Shown piece after piece: positions 1 to 10,259 of a DNA stretch of 64,000 bases. Numbering within the stretch: the stretch's first letter is position 1; each line of letters starts with the position of its first letter. A program made the translations under genes and the position numbers. This DNA is from Silene conica (taxonomy: Eukaryota > Streptophyta > Magnoliopsida > Caryophyllales > Caryophyllaceae): NCBI GenBank assembly GCA_029255685.2, contig CM055320.2:8418614-8482613 (forward strand), given 5' to 3'. The notes beneath the pieces are model-generated. The model was not told the origin of the DNA. It did no database searches and saw only the letters and a program-made list of their open reading frames with translations.

Positions 1-415
1 TAAACAACCAAAGTTATAGTAACTTTAACTATAACATAAGTAATGGATGCGAGGTTATACTAACCTCGACTATAACTTCCATATATGGCTTGAGGTGATA
101 GTAACCTTAGCCAAACCATGACACGAACCTAAAGTTATACTAGCACCAACCATAACCTTGAGTCATACCTCAGGTTTACATTAGTCTCAGCTATAACTTT
201 AGCTCGCAACCCAAAGTTATATTAGCTTCAGCTATAACTTTAACTTGCAACTCAAAGTTATATAAACTTCAGCTATAACTTTGACTCGCAACTCAAAGTT
301 ATATTAACTTCAGCTATAACTTTGAGTCGTACTCAAGGTTGTACTAGTTTCAGCTATAACCTTGAATCATATTTTCAAGGTTACACATACTTCAACTATA
401 ACCTTGAGCAACGCC
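1..415. repeat. Degenerate tandem array, about 41-bp unit
   Basis: About ten imperfect copies of a unit of roughly 41 bp run to about position 415. Each alternates 'AAAGTTATA', 'TTAGCTTCAGCTATAACTTT' and 'GACTCGCAACTC'-like segments, with copies best conserved between about 180 and 340. The unit contains an inverted pair (AAAGTTATA / TATAACTTT), so each copy could form a small hairpin. The array starts at or before the window edge, so its full length is unknown. Short open frames inside it are by-products of the repeat and are not called as genes. Confidence 0.85.
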
Positions 416-1416
416 CTTGGCCGTTACCCGTGTCGCCATCTAGGGTTTTCCTCGCGAACCCTAGTTGCGCGCACGACACCCATAACGACTTATCAACACA
501 TTATAATCCACAATTACGATAATAAAACATACATGGATATATGAAGCACAATTAATTCATGAAAATAAATAATCAAACATGTACTAATCGTACAAACAAT
601 CATTAAATCATATTAATCACATCAATTGGCATAAACACAATTAAAAGAGAAACACCTAGTTACCTTTTTAGTAATTAATGAGAACGTCCATAAAGAATAC
701 GACCAACAAAGCCTTGTCTCCAACACGTGTCAATAACCCCAAAAGGCAACTTTAAAGAAAGCGTAAATCCAAATCCTTATGATAGAAATTGTACCAAACC
801 ATCACTCTTTCGAAGACGCCAAAAAGAAAGACTTCTTCTTTAAACACAAAACAAGAGACCCAAAACATAGGTCTAAAGGTCCATACAAATAATTCCCAAT
901 AAAATATTTTGAATATAATATATTGTAGAAGTAAGAGCAAGGATTGTGAAAATATAATTTATGTATGAGTTTTGAAGAATAAAAGATATTCAACAATGGA
1001 GTTAAAGGGAGAAAGAAGAGAAAATAGACGAGAAAGAGGGAGAAAGTGGCGCGGCACTTTCATGTGAAAAATAAAAGGTTTGACCTAGTTGCTTGCTAGG
1101 TTAAATCTATTTATAAGGAGATTAACTAATGGGTTTTTGGTCCATTAGCTCATACAATGGATTATCTGATTATAAATTGGATTGAGCCATATTAAAACGT
1201 AAAGAGAACTTGAAATAGAAAAGTAATTATTAAATTAAAATAATAAAATTGTGCACGGACATTTTAACCCATCCAAAAGTAGATTAAACGGAAATAATTA
1301 AATAGAGAACGGAGCTATAAATATATAATTCCAAAACCCATTAATAAACTTCGAAATAATTAATTAAATAAAATACTTTCATAATAAAATATTATTATAA
1401 AATACGGGGTGTTACA
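416..1416 (-). other. AT-rich gene-less stretch, possible LTR body read on the minus strand
   Basis: No coding sequence is recognised. Read on the minus strand, the sequence starting at 1416 begins TGTAACACCCC, a common start of plant LTRs, and is preceded by a purine-rich tract (GGGAGGATTC) like a polypurine tract. A TATA-like box (TATAAATAG, + positions 1107-1115) lies about 300 bases into it. It may therefore be a long LTR running off to the left, but its other end and any duplicate copy are not visible. The tandem array at 1-415 could lie within it. Confidence 0.35.
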
Positions 1417-1704
1417 AGAATCCTCCCGCGCTAGGTGTGTGACCCGGGTACTCCCGACCACATGCTCACCACACGGTCGCAGGGTCGCTCTGATACCATT
1501 TGTAACAAATGGACCCACTACGGTCGTAACACATCCCCAATAAGATGAGAGGTATGCCTTTGGGCCCATTATTTGTCCTCACTTAAGCCCAAAAGCACAA
1601 GGCCTTGTTACTAAGTGGTGGGTGGAAGTTATTATAAACATATCACAATCCTCACATTCTACCGATGTGGGACAACTTTCCTCTCATACTCTTGGGGTGT
1701 TACA
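1417..1704 (-). mobile_element. LTR fragment with initiator-tRNA-Met primer binding site
   Basis: On the minus strand, 1704 to 1501 is a 204-bp segment that begins TGTAACACCCC and ends TGTTACA, so it has TG...CA ends. Two bases after it comes TGGTATCAGAGC (+ positions 1487-1498), which matches the primer binding site used with initiator tRNA-Met. About 85 bp of internal sequence follows and then a purine-rich tract at about 1417-1430. This resembles a TRIM or a heavily deleted LTR element. The sequence expected as the second LTR (below 1416) shares only its first 11 bases, so the pairing is uncertain. It may have inserted into the MULE coding region whose remnant is at 1705-1742. Confidence 0.5.
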
Positions 1705-1742
1705 ATATCCGACCCACACTTACAGGCTTACTCCTCGATAGT

Positions 1743-2090
1743 TGATATGCTATATTTTTATATACTTTTCATACCCATTTTAGCTCATGTTTTATCATCA
1801 TTTACACTATTCTATAGTGTTTATTAGCTAATTCCGTGTTCTAGGTGATTTGTATGTGGTTTAGCGTTTTGTCGGAATTTCGGATTTTTCCTACATTTTA
1901 ACATTCACCAAGCATCACGGAGCTAAACACAGTCGAGACAAGCATTTTCCGAGTATTAGAAGTGATGAAGAAGGAAGAAAATGAAGAAGTCAAGCTAAGT
2001 CAAGCCAAAGTCAACGAAGGTCAAAGGCTCAAACGTAAACAATTGAAGAAATTGCAAAAATGAGGAATTTTGCTCCCGCCCCTACAGGTA
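1743..2090 (+). repeat. Element A truncated 5' LTR
   Basis: This segment matches 3717-4063 with few differences. The match ends abruptly at 'CCCGCCCCTACAGG', after which the sequence switches to internal 3' non-coding sequence, so the deletion breakpoint is at about 2090. Confidence 0.85.
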
Positions 2091-3716
2091 TTGATTTTCT
2101 TCTCTTTCCTCTTTATTTGAACGGTATTCCTTTTCTCCCTAAACACTCTATTCTTGCTTCTAATCACTCACCTCCTTTGATGGTACCATGTGAGTGATTT
2201 GCTTATCACCTTGCATATACTAGCTTGGGGGAGGTTAGTCGGCTAGTACGTTTCTTTTCTTTTGCATTTTATTTGTTGTAATTCTCTTTCCGCATTAAAC
2301 TTGTTGGTTAGTTGATTGTCTCTACGATTCACATTAGGGACAATGTGAAGTTTAGCTTGGGGGAGGGATTACATTTGCATTCAATCTTTTTTTTTTGCAT
2401 ATAGTTTAGTTTGAATAAAATGATGATGAATTTGATGATGTCATGCTTTGTTTGAATCTCCTACTGTTTTCCTCTTGCATATTCCAATTTTCATGCTTTT
2501 TAAGCTTTGTGAGTCATATTTATGCGACGGAATTTTGTTTTGCATGGGGATGTCTTGACATAGTAGGTAGAGAATGGATTTTTGACTTATTTGGCTTGAT
2601 CTTTTGGCATTGACAACCTACAAAATTGAAAGTTTTAGAGCCTCCTAAGACCGTTACATCTTTTTCGGTCTCATTTAGGTGTTTGAGTAGGTCTCCTCGT
2701 GGTTTTGTGTTACATCAAAAGGCATAAATATGGTTTTTGTTCCACTTCATAAGCATTGCATTCATCTTGTAAGTATTTGAAAGCCTTTCACATGATTTTA
2801 TTTGCCCTTTTTTGCCCCTATACACATGTTTTATTGATTTTCTAAGCTACATCCGAAATTTGTCTACCTTGTCAAGTTAGTAGCTTATTCATTGGTGTTT
2901 GGGTGCTCAATTGGGATATGGTTCAAATCTTGTATTTATCATTGTGATTGACATTGAAAGAAATTGATGAAAGAAAAAAAAAAGAAATGAGAAAAAAAAA
3001 ATGAAAAAAAGGAGAAAGGAAAAAATGAAAAAAGAAGCATGCATTGAAAAAAAAGAAGGAAGAAAAAAAAAAAGTCTCCATGACATTCATAATAAAAAAA
3101 TCAATATTGTTGGGAGATTCTCGTTTACTTTGTCTGAGAAGAAAAGTCATTTACTAGTTTTGACTTCAACATTTGGTAGTGGGTTGGGTTTGATTTTGGA
3201 TTGAGCATCCTTGCATTGATGGTTAGTTGCTAGCTTGAATTAGCTCCAATTACCATAACTCACATGTTCCCTTTCTTACCCATCACATATTGCCTTATTC
3301 TTCATATAGCTTCTTTTATATGCTTGCATTTTGATTCGCTTTGCCTATTGGATTGGAATGCTTACCATATTAGATTGCCGACACAGTTTCATGAGTCGAG
3401 TTTAGGAGAGTGTTTTCACATACAAATCTCCTTTACATTTATATGTGTGCTTGAGTGTACCGCGAGAGTCCTTTGTCAAATTGATCACATCAAAGCCAAT
3501 GAGTCTAAATGAAATTTTCTATGCTACGCCGTCGTGTAAATCTCAACCGTGTTTTGCATCTTTCCTATGCACATGTTGCTCTCGGGATTTTGTCTCACAA
3601 TTGTTTCATTAGCTAAAATTGGGATTTATAATTGATGGGATTATGGAGATTCATTTGCTTGTCTTGGTTTATTTGAGCTTGCTTGAGGACAAGCAAGGGT
3701 TTAGCTTGGGGGAATT
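2091..3716 (+). other. Element A 3' internal non-coding region with polypurine tract
   Basis: No gene is seen. The region holds three purine-rich 'AGCTTGGGGGA' motifs: at about 2220, at about 2356 following 'GGGACAATGTGAAGTTT', and at about 3703. The last directly precedes the 3' LTR and is the likely polypurine tract for plus-strand priming. The second and third are preceded by 'GGGACAATG' and 'GAGGACAAGC' respectively. A strongly A/G-rich tract at about 2965-3080 resembles tracts at the same relative position in elements C and E. Small open frames here are low-complexity. Confidence 0.7.
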
Positions 3717-4049
3717 TGATATGCTATATTTTTATATACTTTTCATACCCATTTTAGCTCATGTTTTATCATCATTTACACTATTCTATAGTGTTTATTG
3801 AGCTAATTCCGTGTTCTAGGCGATTTGTATGTGGTTTAGCGTTTTTGTAGGAAATTCGGATTTTTCCTACATTTTAACATTCACCAAGCATCACGGAGCT
3901 AAACAAAGTCGAGACAAGCATTTTCCGAGTATTAGAAGTGATGAAGAAGGAAGAAAATGAAGAAGTCAAGCTAAGTCAAGCCAAAGTCAACGAAGGTCAA
4001 AGGCTCAAACGTAAACAATTGGAGAAATTGCAAAAATGAGGAATTTTGC

Positions 4050-4285
4050 TCCCGCCTCTACAGGGGTGAGCCACCCCGGTGGTCAGGGGTGGCTGCAAAT
4101 TGCTTTTTCTACAGCTTTTAAGAAGGCCGAGAAATGTTGTTCCCACCCCGGTAGGGGTGAGCCACCCCGGTGGCCAGGGCTGGCCGCAATTATGCTTTTT
4201 TCAGCTTGAAACTAAAGTGTCGAGAATCCTTGCTCCCACCCTGGTAGGGGTGAGTTGCCCCGGGGATCTGGGGTGGCTGCAACCA
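4050..4285 (+). repeat. Three GC-rich palindromic modules in element A U3
   Basis: Three copies spaced by roughly 80-90 bp each contain 'GGGGTGAGCCACCCCGGTGG' or a diverged form, followed by 'CAGGGGTGGCTGC' or similar. The CCACCCCGGTGG core is self-complementary. The block sits in an otherwise AT-rich LTR and ends about 35 bp upstream of the TATA box, which is where an enhancer or silencer in U3 would be expected. A different module occupies the same place in element C. Confidence 0.7.
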
Positions 4286-4316
4286 AGTCCGACGCTTCAT
4301 TTTTCCTCCTCTTTTG

Positions 4317-4326
4317 TTATATAAAC
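4317..4326 (+). promoter_or_regulatory. Candidate TATA box of element A LTR promoter
   Basis: TTATATAAAC lies after the GC-rich modules in the middle of the 3' LTR. This is a typical LTR promoter position. The call rests on motif and position only. Confidence 0.5.
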
Positions 4327-4721
4327 TCATGTTATTCGTCTAAGAACATCATCAAACATTTTATTTCAGTTTTATTTCCAGAAACCTAGTTCTTATTTTA
4401 TAGTTTTGTATTTTATTTAAGATTAATCAAACTATTTCCGGGTTTTATTTTCTCTTGTTCTTCAAGTTCTAATTTCCTTTATCCCATAGTTTGGTATCTT
4501 CTCATCCTTTGCTCTTTACATTTTCCAGTTTTTATTTCAATTTGCATTTACATATCGTTATCATGTTTGTTATAATTCATCTCATTGTTAGTTTAATTTC
4601 ATTATCCATGTGTGAGTAGTCTTTTATCTAGGGAAGGGAAACCATGCTAGAATAGTTGTTAGGTCATGTTAAATTATTGATGTTGCATTATCATATTGTT
4701 GATTATATACATGCTTGTTTC

Positions 4722-5620
4722 TGTGGGAAAATATCTGTATATAATCCCAATTCTTTATATGCAGGATTATAACAAATTTATAATATATGATTTATAGTCA
4801 TAAACGAAGTACAAGATACAAAGATTTGGATCAAGAATTAACCTTCTGTCCTTGCAAAGGCTTAAGATCAAATATCGAAACAGATATCCTCTTAATCGTT
4901 GCACCCAAGATGTTCCAAGAAATACCCCTTCTAGAGCTAGAAACTGTAAAATTACCTTTAATTTTGTGTAAGATGAAAGCTAGAGAGAGAGAGAGAGGGG
5001 GAGTATGTATGTCGTGTAACTCGTACCCTTTAAGTGTTGAGTGAATGTCCTATTTATAGCTGCAAACAACCTTGCTATTAGACATCAACTAGGATTCCCC
5101 AAATCAGTATTTGGTTCTACCTACAGCACTTCATAACAACTGAACAACTTAATAGTTGCTCAGACCGAAATTCTATCTTTATAGAATCAGTTATATCTCT
5201 CTTGTGTAATGTTTTATCTTATAAATATCTTATATATATAATCCACTAATTAAATATAACTTTTTATATTTAATTAAATCATTTAATCTTTATTAAATAA
5301 TTTCATTACACATAATTAAATATAACATTTTATATTTAATTACGAATTAAAATTTTAACTCGTCTTAGCTAATATTATTTAATCAGTATTAAATAATTAT
5401 GTCATCATTACATTGACTAACCGTTTAGTCATATAGGGTATCAATATGATTACATTTTCATCTAATCATATCTCTCAGATTCCATCCATTAGGTGTGACT
5501 CTTAGGGACCAGTTGATTACCGCCATATGTATGACAATAACGTCAAACTTTCTAGCAAGCCAACCATTATTGATAAACGTGAATCAACTGGCTAAAATAC
5601 AAAGTATACCCTGTGTTCCT
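4722..5620 (-). repeat. Element B 3' LTR, left part (continues at 20617-20670)
   Basis: This segment matches 31944-32818 of the other LTR. It is cut after 'GTGTTCCT' by element C; the missing end (TTTAAGAGATTTATACG through CTCCAACA) is found on the far side of C at 20617-20670. A minus-strand TATA box (CTATAAATAGG; + about 5049-5058) and a short GA microsatellite (4982-4997) lie inside. Confidence 0.9.
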
Positions 5621-6618
5621 TGATGCGCGAGATTTAGTCGTCGGTTCTCACGATCAAACACATTTATAAAACCCAAATTTGTAGTATAATAGGGTTATCG
5701 TTCGCGAAGACGGTGAGGATAGTTGTATAGTTAAGTTCTAATCGTAACTTGAGTTGGGGTAATATGTTTGGTTTGAAATGACTAATTAACTAATAACAAA
5801 CAATTGAAGTAAATAAATCTAGATGAAATTGATGATAAAGAGGACTAGGGTGTCGGGGGTCACCTAGGTAAGTCGGTAGCCAAACGTAAGATAACGGTCT
5901 TGTGTCACTTCTATGGTAGGTCTAGGGTTGTCTCTTCTCTCGAGTCGACTACCCTTAGGTCAAGACTAGTCCTAGCTTTCGCTACAAACCAAGCTAACCT
6001 AACACACAAGCATGCTCATGAAACCCAAGACTATCGTCTAAAGCAAACAAAGCGAAGACTAACACCCAACCGTCGTTGAGGCATTTCGTCGAACACGTAA
6101 CATGCAAGATGTGAAAACTTAACCAAAGAAGCAAATAAGGCCAACCCTAAGCATTTTTCATGGCTACTAACTACCCAAGCAAACCCCTAACCCTAGAATG
6201 AAACTACTCACTCATGATTAAGGAAAGCATATGAACAAGTGAAGTATAGATGATAAACATTATGAGAAATGGCAAAAACACAAACAATAGATTAAAAGAA
6301 ACTTAAACAAATCCAATAATTAAGTAGAGATTAGAAAGATTATACCAATAGCAAAGGAAAAGGAAGAAACTTGGATAACAAGTTGAAGAGTTCTTTCAAA
6401 TCCTTAAAGTTACAACCCAAAATATCCTCTACAAATGCCCAAGAAGATTACTAGAGAGATTACTAAAGAAAGATTAACTAGATTGAAAGATTAAACTAAG
6501 ATCTAAGGAGTATTAAATATTTAAGAGAGTTTTTGTAGACTAAGTGTATGCTAATGAAACAGTAAAACCCTAGAAATATGCTTAGAAATGCGTGATAACA
6601 AAATGATACAAGTGCGGG

Positions 6619-6630
6619 TTTATATAGTGC
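6619..6630 (-). promoter_or_regulatory. Candidate TATA box of element C LTR promoter (3' LTR copy)
   Basis: The minus strand reads CACTATATAAACC just downstream, in the transcription direction, of the GC-rich modules. The same box is present in the 5' LTR at about 20026-20036, which would be the active promoter. The call rests on motif and position only. Confidence 0.55.
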
Positions 6631-6649
6631 TCGAAAATACGAAAAGTGA

Positions 6650-7091
6650 CTCCCAGCCGGTCGACCGGCTGCCGGTCTGGGACCGGCTGAGAGTCAAAAT
6701 ATAGACTTCTGAAAGTTTCTTCACATGGCCAAGCTTCCCAGCCGACCGGCCGGCTGCCGGTCTGGCACCGGCTGGGAGGCCTAATCCTCCAATCTGACTT
6801 TTTCTTCAATTCTCAACTTGTACAGGTCCCCTCAGCCGGTGGACCGGCTGCCGGTTGTCCACCGGCTGGGAGCCTTTTCTCAAGGATCTGCCCAAATATG
6901 CATTTTTCATCCAACTTCGAAAATGGCTAAGTATAGGATCTGTATCCCAGCCGGCTGACCGGCTGCCGGTTGGCCACCGGCTGGGAGCCTTTTCTCAAGG
7001 GCCTGGAAATTTCTTCTTTTTTCTCCAAAGTCTCAAGTCATGGCTCCCCAGCCGGCCTGCCGGCCGCCGGTTGGGAACCGGCTGGGAGGGC
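6650..7091 (-). repeat. Five GC-rich palindromic modules in element C U3 (3' LTR)
   Basis: Five modules of about 42 bp lie at about 6652-6693, 6736-6779, 6832-6873, 6947-6989 and 7046-7090. They follow the pattern CCCAGCCGG-n-ACCGGCTGCCGG-n-ACCGGCTGGGAG, separated by 45-70 bp of ordinary AT-rich LTR. Outer arms CCCAGCCGG and CCGGCTGGG are inverted repeats, and each module contains several CCGG sites. The 5' LTR has four (about 20057, 20142, 20238, 20338). Open frames across the modules are by-products. Confidence 0.85.
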
Positions 7092-7320
7092 CTGGCATGC
7101 TTCCTTCACAATTCTTTGACATTTCTTCATAATTCGCTCTAAATTCGGCTCGATTTCTCCCGTTTCTTTGCCCCCGCCGTAATGCCTACAAAAAGTGAAT
7201 CGAATAGGAATATACGAGGCAACGGACGTAAAAACAACCAAAGACACGCAAATCGAGGTCGAATCGTGACCGAAAATAAAGAATATGTAAAGAAAATGAT
7301 GACCAAAATGGAGCTCATCA

Positions 7321-10259
7321 GAATTCCCCACACTTAAACCTTACTCGTCCTCGAGTAAGAGATCAAGTAACTACATAACCCTTATTAGAAAACAAAGAAA
7401 CAACTAACTAAGCTAATTATAAGCCGAATCGGGTTTAGCTACACCCGTAGCCCTTTCAACTCACAATTTGACATTCATGAGGAAGAACGCCCTATTGCAA
7501 GGCAAGTAAGGTCTTGCTACAAAACTTTTGATGCCAACAAGTAAAAACATAACACGTATAGACAAGCAACATGCATCGGAAAAAGGAAAAGAAAACCGCT
7601 TGCCTCATTCAAGCTGGGTTTTGAAAAACAAAACAAAGGAGGTCTATAGCGGAGGATGCCGACTCAAAGTCTAACCAAGGTGTCAAACCCCTAAATCAAG
7701 CTCAAGCAACCAAGAATAACATCACCAAAGACCAAGAAACTAATTCAAGGCGGGCAAACGGAAGTACTAAGCTATACTTCCAAGAATGACACGACACACA
7801 CATGATTCGACTCCATGCAAGACCCATAACCGATAAAAGAACCCTAAGTACCGACTCTCACGGGTGACACTCAACACACAAGGAAAGAAAGGGGGGCGAT
7901 TTTTGTGACAAAAAGTAACCAAAATCACTCACCTACCTCAACTTGCGAAGCATGCCCGCAATCTAGAATGGTACTCCATCCAAAAATCAATGAAAAATGC
8001 AAATGCACATGATGAGAACAACCAAAAGGATGTAACGGGGCTTAGGTTGGGTGAAAATGGTTTGGTGCAAGCACCGTTCTAGGATTTGAGGTTCAAAAAC
8101 AAGAATGATCGCCAAAATCAACACAACACCTTATTACAACAACTAAGCAACGTCTATGACCTAACTTTGGCTTTTACAAAACCAAGCAAAAATTGCATAA
8201 ACCCCAACTTACTTTGGAAAAATCGGACCCATCACAAACTTAGACAAAGCGGTCATTATTAGAAACACCGAACAACGTCTACACCCTAACATACGACTTG
8301 AAAATCAAATCAAATGCAAAAAATGTGTAAACCCGGCACGCGTGCAAAAAACATCAAAAGACCGCATTATTGTAGCAAAGGCTTTTTCTATGTCCCCTTG
8401 ATGGAAGGGACTTGTTGCTAGCCTTTTTCTCTTTCAAAAACACATATGTACATTTTTCTTTTTGGATTTTTCAAAACTTTTTCAACTTTTTTCTTTGATT
8501 TTCTATTTTCTTTCTTTTTTCATTTTTTTCCCTTTTTTTTCTTTTTCAAACTCCCAAACACCAAACAAACACAAAGTAACGACCACAACGGAAGAAGCCA
8601 CCAACCGGCATCTAAATTCCCGACTCTACCACTAACAAATCACCATAAAAGCAACCGTTCTTGATCAAGGAAAGATGTTTTTGGGATGTAGTTCATTTAG
8701 TAGTTTAGGCCAAATGAAAAGGTTAAGGCTCAGAGTGGTTAAACAAAAGGGAAATAAGATACAAGGGTCAAAACAAGGCCAATTTGGCAAATGTGAAGTT
8801 GATTTATTTGGAACAAAAGTTGTCTCACATGCACATGAACATTAATCACGGAAATAAGGAATGAGCGCCATACTTATGCGTATAGACATAACACACCACG
8901 TAAGAAGGACTACTCACAATCCTAAACTGAGTCCGTTTGATGGACCGACTATAAAGGAGGCTCTATCCTCACATTTGAGTAGCTAATGTCGGTCCTAGGT
9001 CGAGTCAAGGTCTAACACGGTCTCACAAGGTGGTCGAAACTTGGTCATTAAGCCTAGACTTCCGGGTCCTTGCAAGCAAGAACCCTAACAAGGTGACATC
9101 AACGGTGCAAGCTATTAGGAGGGGAAAGACACAAGCAAGACAAAAATCATCATTGACGGCATATATCCTCCACTATTCAACCTCCTATGCATATTTACAA
9201 ACAAAAGCAAAACGGAAAAACCGACTAACACATATTCACAAAACTATGAAAATGAAAAGGCATGCGAAACAAAAGCATACTAAAACTAAACACAACAAAC
9301 AAGCAACAACTAGAAGGCTAAACTAACAGCACATCAACCACAACAACCACAAGTTCCCCGAAGGAACATCCAAGGCACAAAAATCCCGTTCTCCTACATG
9401 ATATCGACATAAAAATAAATCGGGAGGGGGAGAAAGAAGTAGGAAAGAGTATACCAAGCATCTTCATTCTCCTCATACCTCGGGTTATCGTCATATATGC
9501 AACTTGTTAGTCCAACAAACATATATATACAAGGCAAACAAAGAACTAAAACAAAAGAAAGGAAGAACATATTTTTTTGAACTTTTTGAAATTTTTCGAT
9601 TTTTTTGGTATTTTTGAAGTTTTTTCATATTTACAAAAGCAATTAAATATTCACAAAGTGGATATTTTCCCTCCCCACACTTAAGATTTACATTGTCCTC
9701 AATGGAACAAAGTGCAAGGGGGGAAATGAAGAAAAAGAACGAAAACAACATGTTTTTAGCTTTTTTGAAATTTTTGAGAAAATAAAAACTTGTTTTTGTA
9801 TTTTTTGAAATAAACGGTTCTTCCTCCCACACTTATTTATATGCATAATGTGAGGAGGAAAACCGGGAAATAAAGAACATGTTTTTGAAAGTTTTTGGTT
9901 TTTCAATTTTTTTTGGATTTTTGATTTTTATGAAAGTAATAAAAACAAAAAGAAACAAAAGAAAAGAAAAACTAAAAACTAGACTAAATGCTCTAATCTA
10001 CATGTATGCAAACTATATGTGACAATATGATACAAACTGGAAATCTAATGCATCTAAATGAATGCAACTATATGCAACTAAGCTAATGATATGAAATGAT
10101 GAATTGAAAACTAAAACAAACTAACTAAACTAAACTAATTAATCTAAATGCATGCTAAAAAGTAAAATGCAAACTAAAGTGAAACTTGGATTAAGGGAGT
10201 TACTTGCTTTGGATTTTTCTATGGGGAACATAGCCATCACCTACCACCTCCAAAGGTGG
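7321..10259 (-). other. Element C 3' non-coding region with polypurine tract
   Basis: No convincing gene. Read on the minus strand, the last bases before the 3' LTR are 'GAGGACGAGTAAGG' and 'AAGTGTGGGGAATTC', the polypurine tract. Two further AAGTGTGGG-type motifs lie upstream in the same orientation, at + about 9672-9690 (preceded by GAGGACAATG) and + about 9824-9838. The stretch at 8440-8560 is extremely T-rich on the plus strand and so A-rich in the element's RNA. Sequence at about 7450-7520 is the reverse complement of a segment of element E's 3' region (about 51545-51630), showing that the two families are related. Confidence 0.7.

Larger units (their letters stand above)
3717..4721 (+). 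repeat. Element A 3' LTR, left part (continues at 32879-33449)
   Basis: The LTR starts TGATATGC directly after the polypurine tract. It is interrupted after 4721 by Copia element B and resumes at 32879. Without the insertion and its duplicated GTTTC it is about 1.58 kb and ends CCTATCA. It contains three GC-rich palindromic modules (4050-4285) followed by a TATA box (4317-4326). Confidence 0.85.
5621..7320 (-). repeat. Element C 3' LTR (1700 bp)
   Basis: On the plus strand it begins TGATGCGCGAG and ends GAGCTCATCA. It matches 19027-20611 with roughly 18-20 substitutions by eye. It is about 115 bp longer because it holds one extra GC-rich palindromic module (five instead of four). Confidence 0.93.

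Noticed and set aside
4079-4324. 81-codon frame in the element A LTR
   Set aside because: It is a by-product of the GC-rich palindromic modules reading through.
6582-7333. Several 60-100-codon frames in the element C LTRs (also 19988-20612)
   Set aside because: All lie over the GC-rich modules or LTR ends on both strands; no protein family resemblance.
9491-9906. Lys/Phe-rich frames of 72-113 codons in the element C 3' region
   Set aside because: Low-complexity sequence from poly-T/poly-A tracts, overlapping the polypurine-like motifs.
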